From Allacma fusca (Eukaryota; Arthropoda; Collembola; Symphypleona; Sminthuridae), in contig OX359245.1 of NCBI GenBank assembly GCA_947179485.1, positions 7,793,001 to 7,857,000 on the forward strand: a DNA stretch of 64,000 bases. Direction: 5' to 3'. The notes under the pieces were generated by a model, which worked only from the letters and a program-made list of their open reading frames with translations, had not been told where the DNA came from and did not search any database. The number at the start of each line of letters is the position of its first letter. Position 1 is the stretch's first letter. A program made the translations under genes and the position numbers. This document shows, in pieces, positions 24,690-35,519 of this stretch.

Positions 24690-27300
24690 CGGACAAAACG
24701 TCTGCTTAACGGATCGGTGTTTCAACGGGATTTCATATCTTTGTCCCTATATATCTAAAATCAATTAGATTTTTTCCCAGTTGAAGTTGTTAGCTAAAAG
24801 AGGGATATTTAATTCGTATATTTGAAAATAAAAATCTCAATGGATTCACGCATGAACATTTATTTTTAAAATAAGCAAATTTAAATACACACAAATTAGG
24901 ATGAAGTTCAAAATGACCTAACTAATTCATTACCGTCTATTTAATTTGACTGCGGTTGAAAAAATAGTCTCCAAACCTAGGCTTGAATATTTGACACAAT
25001 CCGGAGAAATTTTGATTACAAAAGTTTGAGGGGCAGAAAACCGTTAAAATTTTGCAATTAGTACTTGATTCTGAATTAATTCTTCCAGACGACCATTATC
25101 AATTGCTGAATTTTGAAAGGTTTTTATTTTTGATTCCTATCTGGTAAAAGCTGGTTTTAATTTTCTATAGGTACTTGTAATGTCTTGATCCGATGTAAAA
25201 TTTGGAGTTTAAAATCTCCAAAATATTGTAGAGCAACGCAGACAAAAGTAACCTTAATTTACTAGTTGTCATTGGTACTCACCCTAGCAATAGCTGTCTT
25301 GATTTCTACAACTCTCGAGAGTGAGGGTAATCTTCATCTACAAGGCAAGTTTCAAAGTTAACCTGGTCGAAGTTCGTCCAAACAAAAGTTTTAATTTGTC
25401 AGTCGAACTGGGAGAAAATTTTGAGGATGTACTTACAATTTTTAGTGGAAGTTGACTTTTTCATTATTTTAGGTAGAGAACGATAAAAATCCAAATAAAT
25501 GAGAACCTCTATCAAAAGCGAACTACGCTTGCTCTACAACATTTCAGGAATCGTTGATGTCTTTGAAAAATTTGGAATGACGAGATAGAAAACGTTCCCG
25601 AAATATTTTTGAAATATTTGTCGCAGTAAGCAACACTTCCATTCTATGTCACAAAATGTATTTAAAAGCATTTTCAAACAAAGTTTTGATTGTCAAAAAA
25701 TGCTGGAACAGCCTGTGGTAGGACGTCAAATCTTGGCACACATCAATTAAAGTATTTAGCTTGTCAAAATAATTTTTGTATAGTTATATTAACATAACAC
25801 TGGACGAAATTGATTACCTAATGTAATGCAACTTATTTGAGCTTTCAAAAATTAATAGCTGGCGTGGAAGCTTAGGATTTTAAAACCAATTTCATTGCGC
25901 ATTGTATTTCGTTTCTCAATATTTTATAGCAAAAGTGTAGAAATGGGTGTAAGGTAGAAGCTAAATTTTGAAGTAGAAAAGAAGCCAGTATTTTTGAAAA
26001 AGATGGTAACTTATCAAATTGGACAGTAGTAGGAAAGTAAAAATACAGTAATTTCATTTCTCTTAATACTTGCAAGGAAACCTCGCGGAATGTAGTATTG
26101 AATCGAAATGAAACTTTGAGTAGAGAAAAATATTCAGTCGAGTTTGGAAATACTCGGGATAAAATAAGTGCCCCGGTCCTATTTACAAATACCACCGGGG
26201 ACAATAATTATTTTTGTTCCGGAATTGTCCCGTCCCGAAAAGTAACTTATAACATTCCAAATTCCTATTTTTCTAAAGTGACAAAATGTTAATCCATAAA
26301 GATTTAGATACTCTTATTGGGAAGCTTTCTCCTTATTGGTTGAAACTAACTATTTCCAATGTGCAAATAATTTTGCCTGTCCCCGCAAACTGTACTGCCC
26401 CTTCCTTAAGACAAAAATGTTGGGTCGGCTTCCGTACCGAAATATCACCGGGTCAATTTTCCGGGTATTGTCCCGTTCCTAAATCAGCGCGGTGTTCTTT
26501 CCCGATCAGAGTCATTACTTTTGATTATATGGATTTGTCAGTTTTAACTCTAAACGATGCCTTGCTATGAAGGAGTTTTTATTTGTTTTTATTCTTATTA
26601 TTTTGCCGGCTCATCCTAAATACGTTAAAATCTAACGTTAAAAAAACAAACTTTTAAACTCGAAAAAGCTGGTTTCCCCCCAAATTTTAGCTTGGATGAG
26701 TTCATCGTTGGAGATTTTCGTTCAGTGTTTCGTGAGAAAACAATAATCTTAGAAAGAATTCTGTGGAAAAGGAGACTATAATAATTGATCATCTCTGCAG
26801 AAGTTGGAGGAATGGTGGGAATGCTTTGCTATGATGGTCTTTCTGTTTATTTATTTTTGAATTATGTTGTCAAACAATCCCAAATTTTTTTAATTTGTTA
26901 AATGGATCCAGAAAAACCATGCCTTCCAATCCCAATGAACGTTTGTATGGAAAATTTCAAATCTTTAAACAAACTGATCAAAGTTACCTGGAGATACTCT
27001 TAAAATGTTTCTTGTTCCGATATTTTTCAGATTTTGATTTAATGGTTATTATTAAAAGGTTATTAATGTCTTACTGGTCCTCAGGCTAGGCACACCTTGA
27101 TAATTAGTATTACGGTGGAAATTTTTTAAAGCGTACCCAAGGTAAAAAATAAACTTATTTCATTACGTTACATACTTCTCTTTATAAAAATCGTTTAACT
27201 AATCTTCACTAAAATTTCAGTTAAGTTACGCAGCAGCAAATTTTTAAATAGAAATGTGAAGAATGCAATAGTTCAATTAAGTTAATTTGAATCTGGCCAA
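24690..27300 (+). repeat. Dispersed repeat family C, copy 3
   Basis: Continues the host repeat interrupted by the hAT-like element (24690-25120 against 9000-9400). It then matches 9410-10290 at 26280-27250, with an additional middle section. Words such as CACCGGGGACAATAATT and TTGTCCCG (26190-26240) resemble 18860-18990. Short open frames (for example 25872-26204 on minus) are not shared between copies. Confidence 0.6.
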
Positions 27301-28400
27301 AATCGTTTGCCTACTATCTTGCACTCGTGAGTGAGTGACTCATAAAATATTTTACCCCCAGTTTGTACCAATTTTTGTACTGGAAGTTGATAACCCAGTC
27401 TATCAGACTGACCAATGGAACTGCTAGCGAAAAATAAATAATTGGCGTGGAAGCTTATGAATTTAGTGTAAACGTTCATTCCATTGTCTATCTCAATTCT
27501 CAATTCCCAACGCACACAATCGTTTAAAGCAAAAGGGAACAAAACCTTTATTGAAGATCAGTCTTTCGGAAGTTAAAACAATAAATATTGCATAACAATG
27601 TTTTCAAAATTTGCCTTTCAACTTTGAAGATTACGCAACTGCAGGGGAAGTGAATTTTAGTGAATGACAATGATCCACGTTTGAAGACATTCTGTACTAA
27701 CAAATTCAAAATTCAGAAAATAGTTTCCCCGGTGGTTCGAAATTTTCATACGTAATCAAAATATTTGTGGATAACATCATTGCAACAACTGTAAGGACAT
27801 GTTCAATAAAACAGTCTTGATCAAAATTTTCAAAGTATGAATTACCAATTATGAAAAATCAGAATTGGCAAATATATATATATATATATTGTATTGGCGA
27901 ATATATTTTCTACCGATTTACTTTTGAATAAAATAAGACATCAGTTTCCACACTGGGGTGTGAGAATATGAGTGGATGAAACCCGCAAGTCTTAAAAAAT
28001 AATTGAGGATATGGAAGCTACAAGTACCTCCATAAAAACATAAAGTGGTTACTGTTAGCAACCGAAGTTATATTTGGATGTAAAGTAAATAAAAATAATC
28101 TCACATTGATTGTCAAACAATAAAAAAAATGAAAAAATGCATGGAGAGAGTGGTTTGTCATATAAGCACCCCGTTGTGCATTACTATATGGTGGCACTAT
28201 CAAAACAGTCCACAACTTTTATCATCATGCTACTGGAATGCAAACTAACAGCTGGGTACCTTGATAAGCCCTTACAGGGTTTTCAGAGGTTGAATATAGA
28301 TATTTGTGCTTTTGACATACTTCTCTATGATTTGGTCCACACATTTAACTTTCAAAGATAAATACCAGTCAATATTTTTGTCTACATAAACATAAAACTG
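27300..28400. other. Unassigned intergenic DNA with a TA run
   Basis: Contains the recurrent TTGGCGTGGAAGCTTA motif at 27432 and a TA microsatellite at 27871-27889. No supported gene. Confidence 0.4.
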
Positions 28401-29070
28401 TATCAATGAAGATTCCTAAGAGTTACAAATTCAGAACTCTAGTTTTCCATCCTGTACGGCATGTACTAATTCTATACTTTTCCTTAAAAAATCCAATTTT
28501 ATGTCGTACTTTCAAGAAAACAAAACTGTCCCTGGTACTTAAATAAATATCAAAATAAAATATAGGAATTCCTACAGGCTGAAGTGATGCAAATGATTTG
28601 AAATGATGAAGGCGATTCCTCAGAGTGACTAATTCAGAACTCAAGTTTTCCAGCCTTCTATCGAAGGATCTTCTCATGAAGGCGATTCCTAAGAGTGACT
28701 AATTCCAAACTCAAGTTTTTCAGCCCTCTATGCACTGTTCTTCTCATGAAGGCGATTCTTAAGAGTGACTAATTCCGAACTCAAGTTTTTAAGCCTTCTA
28801 TCGACTGTTCCTCTCATGAAGGCGATTCCTAAGAGTGACTAATTCAGAACTCAAGTTTTTCAGCCTTCTATCGACTGTTCCTCTCATGAAGGCGATTCCT
28901 AAGAGTGACTAATTCAGAATTCACGTTTTCCAGCCTTCTATGCAGTGTTCTTCTCATGAAGGCGATTACTAAGCGTGACTATTTTGAAACTTCAGTTTTC
29001 CGGCCTGATATGCGCGTTCGTTTTATGAAGGCGATTCCCAAGAGTAACTAATTCACAACTCAACCTTTAC
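28401..29070 (+). repeat. 70-bp minisatellite
   Basis: Units begin near CTCATGAAGGCGATTCC and recur at exactly 70-bp steps (28671, 28741, 28811, 28881, 28951, about 29021). A diverged unit lies upstream at 28602 and a more eroded one at 28401-28470. The core is AAGAGTGACTAATTC followed by ACTCAAGTTTT and a CAGCCTTCTAT block. The 84-codon minus-strand frame at 28423-28677 comes from the edge of the array and is not a gene. Confidence 0.9.
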
Positions 29071-29829
29071 ATCACTTGGTATAGGTACCCATGCTATGAT
29101 GTTACTAAAAATTCCAATATTTGTACTTACTAATGATTTAATATTACAATGAAACACCAGTTGAAAATATCATGAAGGATATATGTCAATTCTAGCCGCG
29201 TCAGAGCAAAAATTTGAGCTATTGATTCATATCATGAACCAGCCACTCAATATCGATGACGACATTTTTGAGCCGGAAACCTTTGCTAATAGCAGTAAAC
29301 TCAAGAAACGCATTAGGAATACGTCAATTTGGGCTCGCTAGTTATCAAAGATGGCTAGAGTAGCTGGTGCTTTAATATACGCAATTGTATTTAAGTATTT
29401 ATTTGTAAAGCATTAAGTTCATGTGGTACTATGATTTCGATGTGATTTATCGAAAATATTTTGTAAGCTGTTTACAATTACTTTAGGTTCCTAGGAACTA
29501 ACTGACAAGTTACCCTCCCACCGTGCCCACTCAGGATTGGAATGAAATTTTGTGGGAGCTTAGGTACCTGGCCCAATGTCGCAGCGATACCAACCGTTTG
29601 TGCAATCTCGCTCTGGTTTGCACAGGAAATCGCGCAGAAGTTTTAAATTCTAATTCGTGGGCAAATTCTAATTCCCTCCTGTCCAACCTAAATTTAACTA
29701 AATCCCACAAGAAATTTTAATTTTCAAAAGTTAATGCTATTTATATGAAAGACACGTTCATAGCATGCATTAATCATACGTGGTTTTAGCTACCTTCTTG
29801 ACCTTAGATTGACCAATATTGTTAACAAT

Positions 29830-31470
29830 CAGTCACAATTAGTTGTGTGGTCTCAGATTATTCAATGTTGCTCACATGTAATTTTTTGCCCACGAATTGG
29901 TCACAATTAGTCACAGGTACTTGTGTGGCTTAAGATTGGTCACAATTAGTCACAATTAGTTTTTGGCCTTAGATTGATCAATATTGGTCACAATTAGTTT
30001 GTTTGGCCTCAGATTAGTCACAAATAGGTTTTGGCCTGATTGATAAATATTGGTCACAATTAGTTTGTTTGGCCTCAGATTAGTCACAAATAGGTTTTGG
30101 CCTGATTGATGAATATTGGTCACAATTAGTTTTGTTTTGCTCAGATTGGCCAATATTGGCCACAATTAGTGTTTGAGCCTTGGATTGGCCAATATTGGAC
30201 ACAAGTAGTTTTTGGTTTCAGATTGGTTCATATTGGTCACAATTAGCTTATTGACATCAGATTGGTCAATATTGGTCACAATAAGCTCATTGACATCAGA
30301 TTGGCCAATATTGGTCACATATAGCTTATTGACATCAGATTGGTCAATATTGGCCACAATTAGCTTAATCACATCAGATTGGTCAATATTGGCCACAATT
30401 AGCTTAATCACATCAGATTGGTCAATATTGGCCACAATTAGCTTAATCACATCAGATTGGTCAATATTGGCCACAATTAGCTTAATCACATCAGATTGGT
30501 CAATACTGGCCACAATTAGCTTTTTGACATCAGATTGGTCAATATTGGTCACAATTAGCTTTTTGACATCAGATTGGTCAATATTGGTCACAATTAGCTT
30601 TTTGACATCAGATTGGTCAATATTGGCCACAATTAGCTTTTTGACATCAGATTGGTCAACATCGGTCACAATAACTTTTTTGGCATCAGATTGGTCAAAA
30701 TTTGTCACAATTAAGTTTTCGCTCTCGGAGTGATAACTATTAGTCACAATTACTTTTTTGGCCTCAGATTAGCCAATGTTGGGCGCAATTAGTTTTTTGG
30801 ACTTAGATTGGACAATATTGGATACAATTGGTTTTTTGGTTTCAGATTGGTCAATATTGGTCTCAATAAGCTCATTGACATCAGATTGGCCAATATTGGT
30901 CACATATAGCTTATTGACATCAGATTGGTCAATATTGGCCACAATTAGCTTATTCACATCAGATTGGTCAATATTGGCCACAATTAGCTTTTTGACATCA
31001 GATTGGTCAATATTGGTCACAATTAGCTTTTTGACATCAGATTGGTCAATATTGGTCACAATTAGCCTATTGACATCAGATTGGTCAACATCGGTCACAA
31101 GAACTTTTTTGGCATCAGATTGGTCAAAATTTGTCACAATTAAGTTTTCGCTCTCAGAGTGATAACTGTTAGTCACAATTACTTTTTTGGCCTCAGATTG
31201 GCCAATATTGTGCGCAATTAGTTTTTTGGACTTAGTTTGGACAATATTAGATACAATTGGTTTTTTGGTTTCAGATTGGTCAATATTGGTCCCAATTACC
31301 TTATTGACATCAGAATGATCAATATCGATCACAATTACGATTTTTATCCCTAGAGTGGCAAACATTTGACACAATTCGGTTTTCGCCCTCAGATTGGTCA
31401 ATATTGGACACAATTAGTGTTTGATCTCATTGACCAACGCTGGTCACAACCGATTACTTGGCAGTAGATT
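29830..31470. repeat. 39-bp minisatellite, open on both strands
   Basis: About 40 units of a 39-bp repeat (TTGACATCAGATTGGTCAAT then ATTGGTCACAATTAGCT). Because 39 is 13 codons, one frame stays open on each strand: minus 30166-30747 (193 codons) and 30769-31413 (214 codons) repeat IDQSDVKKLIVTN with variants; plus 30212-30733 repeats SDWSILVTISLLT. The unit has no stop in these frames, so the long frames follow from the repeat length. Two sub-blocks (30200-30760 and 30840-31180) have the same order of variant units, showing a block duplication. I do not call a protein gene. Confidence 0.85.
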
Positions 31471-32327
31471 GGCCAATTTTATTTAATTATTCGATTTCCC
31501 CAGTTTGAAGCAAGATGGTTTTCAAATTTTTGCAGCCGTAGGCGTCATGTACATCAGACAACGTTGGAATAGTTTGTGGTTTTCCAAGTCTACAGTTAGT
31601 TAATTCAGCAAACATTTTTCTTAAGTGTCTCTTATTCGTAAAATATTTTTAGCTAAGCTGAGACTTGCACATTTGAAGACGTTTCAATATTTTATTTTCT
31701 CTGTCCTGGAAAAAACCTGCAAGCTCTTTTTTGAAACTATAAGTCCTCAATCTTGCTCTGTTTTCATCCAAGGCAGCTCCCCTCGTGCCCTGGTAAGCAT
31801 CTCCCAGGATAACAAATAAACGTTGCTACAAATGTACGTTATATTCAATTCCATTCATCAGTCGCCAATAACCTGATTTTAACCAATTTGACCAATATCT
31901 CAGAAACAATAACTAATTGTGACTAACATTGGTCAATCTGAGGTCAAAAGGATGATTGAGACCATTTTTGGCTATCTAAATTCAAAAGGGTAGCTGCGCT
32001 ATGACAAAATATTTTGCACAATCTGAGGATAAGTAACACCAGTTATCAATATAAGATAACCTGAGGCCAAGAAATGTTGGTTACCAATAGTGGTCAGTAC
32101 TTGAACCATTGAACCACTTATAATGAATGCATGCCATAAATGTATCATTCATCTAATATAGCTCCAACTTTCGAAAATAAATTTCTTGCGAAATTTAACA
32201 TTGTAAAATTTAAGTTTGACAGGGGGCCGTTTGCCTAGGAATTAAAATTTAAAACTTCTTTGCGATTTATCGAGCAATCCGGGGTAAGATGGTTCAAGCC
32301 TATGTTCTCACTGGACATTGGGCCAGG

Positions 32328-32507
32328 TACAGTTGACTCTCTCTATATTGACACCTCAAGGGCACCAATTGTTTTGACGTTTTAAGGGGAATGCCGTTAT
32401 AACGGGTGACTTAACATTGAATATTTACTGCGGTGAGATTCTCAGAGTGTGTCGTTATAAGGGAAGTTTCCTTATAGGGAGAGATGTTATAGCGAGAGTT
32501 GACTGTA
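32328..32507 (+). mobile_element. pogo/Tigger-like MITE (176 bp, TA duplication)
   Basis: The element 32330-32505 is flanked by TA and has ends CAGTTGACTCTCTCTATATT and, read inward from the right, CAGTCAACTCTCGCTATAAC. It interrupts the right arm of the inverted-arm element; the empty site is visible at 1210-1222 (CCAGGTACCTAAGC). CAGT...CTCTCTATA termini with TA duplication fit Tc1/mariner-pogo MITEs. Confidence 0.85.
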
Positions 32508-33928
32508 ATTTAGCTCCCACAAAATTGCATCTAGCGAGGGATACTTATAAATGCATTGTGACGTTTCAATATATTTTAACAGGGCTTGAACTATTTTGAG
32601 CCTCAAGTTCTGTAAGCTGCTACATACAGACAAGCGCGTGTCTCTTTTCAAATTGTTAGTGTTCAACTCATTAAATTCTCGGAGGATCGAAGGAGATAGT
32701 CGTGTTACAAGGTTCAATTCTTTGTCTCAACTTTTAAGTCTCCTATCAGATTTAACATAAGAAATTTTAAGCAATGAGAAACCCCTCGCCAGTTTCTAAT
32801 ATGTTTGACAAAATGTGAAACTTGGGCAACTAATGGCCGCCGAACTCATGCGTGTTTGTATCTCAATCCAGAGGACACTAGTATACATTTCCATATACGT
32901 AGTATTACAAAATAGGTTCAGCTTTGGGTTTCGCGATCTGTATGTGGCAACTTCCGGTACTGGACGCTCAATTCATAGTTAATAATAAATTTTAAAAATT
33001 ATATGGGAGATTATTCAGTATGTAGGCAAAACCTAAGTGTGTAGCCTGTAGATTTGAAAAATATATAATAATTATTTTATCGGAGGCACATTTAGCGTCC
33101 ATATACTCAATTATTCTTGATATTTGTGTACCTTCCTGCATTTTTGGATTTTAAATTAAAAACTGCAGAAATAACCAACATTGCCTTAAACTTTAACAGT
33201 TCAATTATTAAAAACTTAATGGGATTAATTTGGATTATTTTGAATTCTCAGGATGACAATAAGCAATTGCTTCAGTTGCTTCAAGCTCAAATAAGGAAGC
33301 GTTTCGTAAAATATTTGCTTACCCAAGTTAGTGTGAAATTTAGTTCCAGATTTTCTAAACTTTACTTTTGAGGCCACCGGGGTTCCGAAATCTGAGGGAA
33401 ATCCAATTTTTAAGAAAAAATAAAATGAAAATTTCTGCAAGTTATTTACCGTCACACAAATGATTCAAAAATGGACCCAGCCCTTGAAATTGAAGGCTTT
33501 AATAAAAACTTTAATTTTGAACCTTTGTCAAAACAAACTAGTGGTCCCGATCTTTCAATTCTGAATCAAAATAACTCGAATCGATTCGATTCAATTCAAT
33601 TCTGATTCATCATTTTTCGATTCAATTCAAAACATGAATTGAATTATTTCATTCAATTCACTTCATGAATGAAATCACGCAAAATGCCTTGAATCGCGAT
33701 TCAAATGATTCACGTGCATCGAAGTTGTTTGCATATCCCGCTAAAAAATGCAGCTAGAAACGCATATTTAAAAACCTCGCACGTGTTTCTGAGAGACATT
33801 TTTGTTGGAAAACCGACTTATCAATTATTTCGTAAATAATAATTTGTATACATTAAATACATCAATTATTATTAATTATTATTACAGCGTTTACTAACGA
33901 TAGAATTTAAGTCATAATTAGACAGTTA

Positions 33929-34775
33929 ATTAGGAGCAAGGATGGGAATCAGAATCGGTATTGGAATCGGAATTATATTCGAAAATTTGAGGATTTTAAT
34001 TCATATTAGAATTCCAACTAATTCCCAGAAAGTATTTTAATTCAAAATCGCATTCAAAAAGATGTTTGGAATCCGAATTGGTATTCAAATATTTTTTAAT
34101 GAATTCCGATTAAAACAAAGTATTGTTTTCAATGGTATATTTCATCAAGTGTACATACTTAAATATAAATTTAAAATTGTCGCAATTTTTTACTTACAAC
34201 GTAAAGTTAATCAAAGAGCATTAGCGAACGTTTTCTTCGTCCGAAATGAACATGCTTCCGCATTCTACGTAAAATAGAGTCAAATTATTAGCACTTGTCA
34301 GAGGCTTTTAACGGTTGTGCTCAAAACTATTGTTTGTCGTACAAGTTAATTACTTGTAATTTAAGTAATTTAAATCGTTGATACTAAAATGTTTGTAGGT
34401 AACTAAAAATGGGCCGAAAGAAAATTTGTAATGTTGGAGTTCAAATATCAGTTGAACGTGTTTTTTTAGCTCTTAAATTTATACCTAGTGACCTGCCGGG
34501 GGAAACTAGCTTCCCAAAACATTCATGATATCATGTTTCTAATGTTGAACTTTTTCCATAATTAAATTCTTTGTATTTTCAGTATACTAGGAGTATTCAA
34601 ATAAATATTCAAATCGGAATTCATAATGAACGAATACTCGAGGATATTTAAATCCGTATTATAATTCATATTTTTCAGTATTGCTATAAGTATTTTAAAT
34701 CGGAATTCTTCGCCTTGAATATTTTAATTCGAATTAGAATTCATATTTTTCCGATTTCCCATCCTTGATTAGGAG
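33929..34775 (+). mobile_element. Nested hAT-like element with GGAATC arms (TSD ATTAGGAG)
   Basis: The direct repeat ATTAGGAG (33929-33936 and 34768-34775) flanks 33937-34767 (831 bp). The ends are CAAGGATGGGAATCAGAATC and, inward from the right, CAAGGATGGGAAATCGGAAA. The arms contain repeated GGAATC/CGGAATT and ATTCATATT words on both sides. A 71-codon frame inside (34062-34277) matches no transposase. It sits wholly within the element 33539-35242, so it inserted later. Confidence 0.9.
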
Positions 34776-34801
34776 GATATGTAACTCGATTTCGTGAATG
34801 T

Positions 34802-34988
34802 TACAATCCATTCTCGCTATTAAGGGATGCTCATGTGACCTGAAAAATATGTCCCTTATACACATTATACCGTATAAGCAGTGTTATACATTGTGTAAAT
34901 GGGAATCGGGACTGTAAATCCCAATCCCTTATATCAAAAAATCCCCCCGGGGAAAAAAAGGGTATCCCTTATATGGAAGGTCACTGTA
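34802..34988 (+). mobile_element. Diverged pogo-like MITE, nested
   Basis: The element 34804-34986 is flanked by TA. Its right end, read inward, is CAGTGACCTTCCATATAAGG; the left end CAATCCATTCTCGCTATTAAG is only partly complementary. Both ends continue with GGGAT. It lies inside the 33539-35242 element, next to the other nested insertion. Confidence 0.55.
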
Positions 34989-35519
34989 ATGACAAATTTA
35001 TACAATATTCTTCCGCTGTTTTATGTAGTCATTATAAAATCCTTAAATAAAATGTTTATGCTACCACCTTTTACGTCCTGAATGATTTGAATCATCATTC
35101 GATTCAATTCATCACGCAGAATTGAATCAAATTGAATCCTGTGAATCGTGAATTGAATCGAATCATTGTATGTCATTCAATTCATACGTTGAATTGAATC
35201 AAAACGAAATTTTTGAATTGAATTGAAAGATTGGGACCACTAAAACAAACTATGAAATACCATTTGAATAATTACTTCCAACAATCACCATACGTACAAT
35301 CAAGCAACAACCCAACAATTAAATTTCCTGGTAATTTCGTTTAACGCATCAAATACACTGATTCCTAAATATCAATAGCAGTTTTAAAATTTTGTCCGCA
35401 AATATTCGCCGGTTGGTTTTCAATGTTGAAAGCTCCAAGGGAAATAAATTACCAGAGAAAACAAGAATATATAATATAAGGATTTCTGACCTTGATTTAT
35501 ATTCCAGAAATCTAATTAT

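Larger units (their letters stand above)
21893..24690 (+). mobile_element. hAT-like element with GGGTAC arms enclosing a Penelope fragment (TSD ATTTTTAC)
   Basis: The 8-bp direct repeat ATTTTTAC (21893-21900 and 24683-24690) flanks 21901-24682 (2782 bp). The inverted ends are CAGTGCTCGGACTGGGTAC and its mirror, identical over the first 19 bases. The arms (21915-22080 and 24425-24670) are arrays of GTACCC/GGGTAC words. The flanking host repeat is seen uninterrupted at 8985-9015, which independently marks the insertion point. The ends belong to the family at 6245-7550, but the core is unrelated and includes a truncated Penelope-like element (about 22900-24060). Confidence 0.92.
29480..32570. 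mobile_element. Inverted-arm element carrying a 39-bp minisatellite
   Basis: The left arm (29495-29830) and right arm (about 31880-32560) are inverted copies. TGTGGGAGCTTAGGTACCTGG at about 29555 is mirrored by CATTGGGCCAGGTA...AGCTCCCACA at 32317-32520. TTGACCAATATT at 29808 is mirrored by ACATTGGTCAATCTGAGG at about 31923. Related copies lie at 860-1290 and 56000-56990. The right arm holds a separate MITE (32330-32505). The architecture suggests a long-TIR or foldback transposon; no transposase frame or clean target duplication was found. Confidence 0.6.
33531..35250 (+). mobile_element. hAT-like element with TTCAATTCAA arms (TSD AAACAAAC)
   Basis: The direct repeat AAACAAAC (33531-33538 and 35243-35250) flanks 33539-35242. 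The ends are TAGTGGTCCCGATCTTTCAA and, inward from the right, TAGTGGTCCCAATCTTTCAA. The arms (33556-33720 and 35080-35235) are dense in ATTCAATTCA/GATTCGATTC words. Eight-bp duplications and TAG-type ends fit hAT. The core carries two younger insertions (33937-34767 and 34804-34986). No transposase is evident. Confidence 0.88.

Noticed and set aside
30166-31413. Two long minus-strand open frames (193 and 214 codons) as a repeat-protein gene
   Set aside because: They are produced by a 39-bp tandem unit that is also open on the other strand, with no start context, splice signals or flanking domain.
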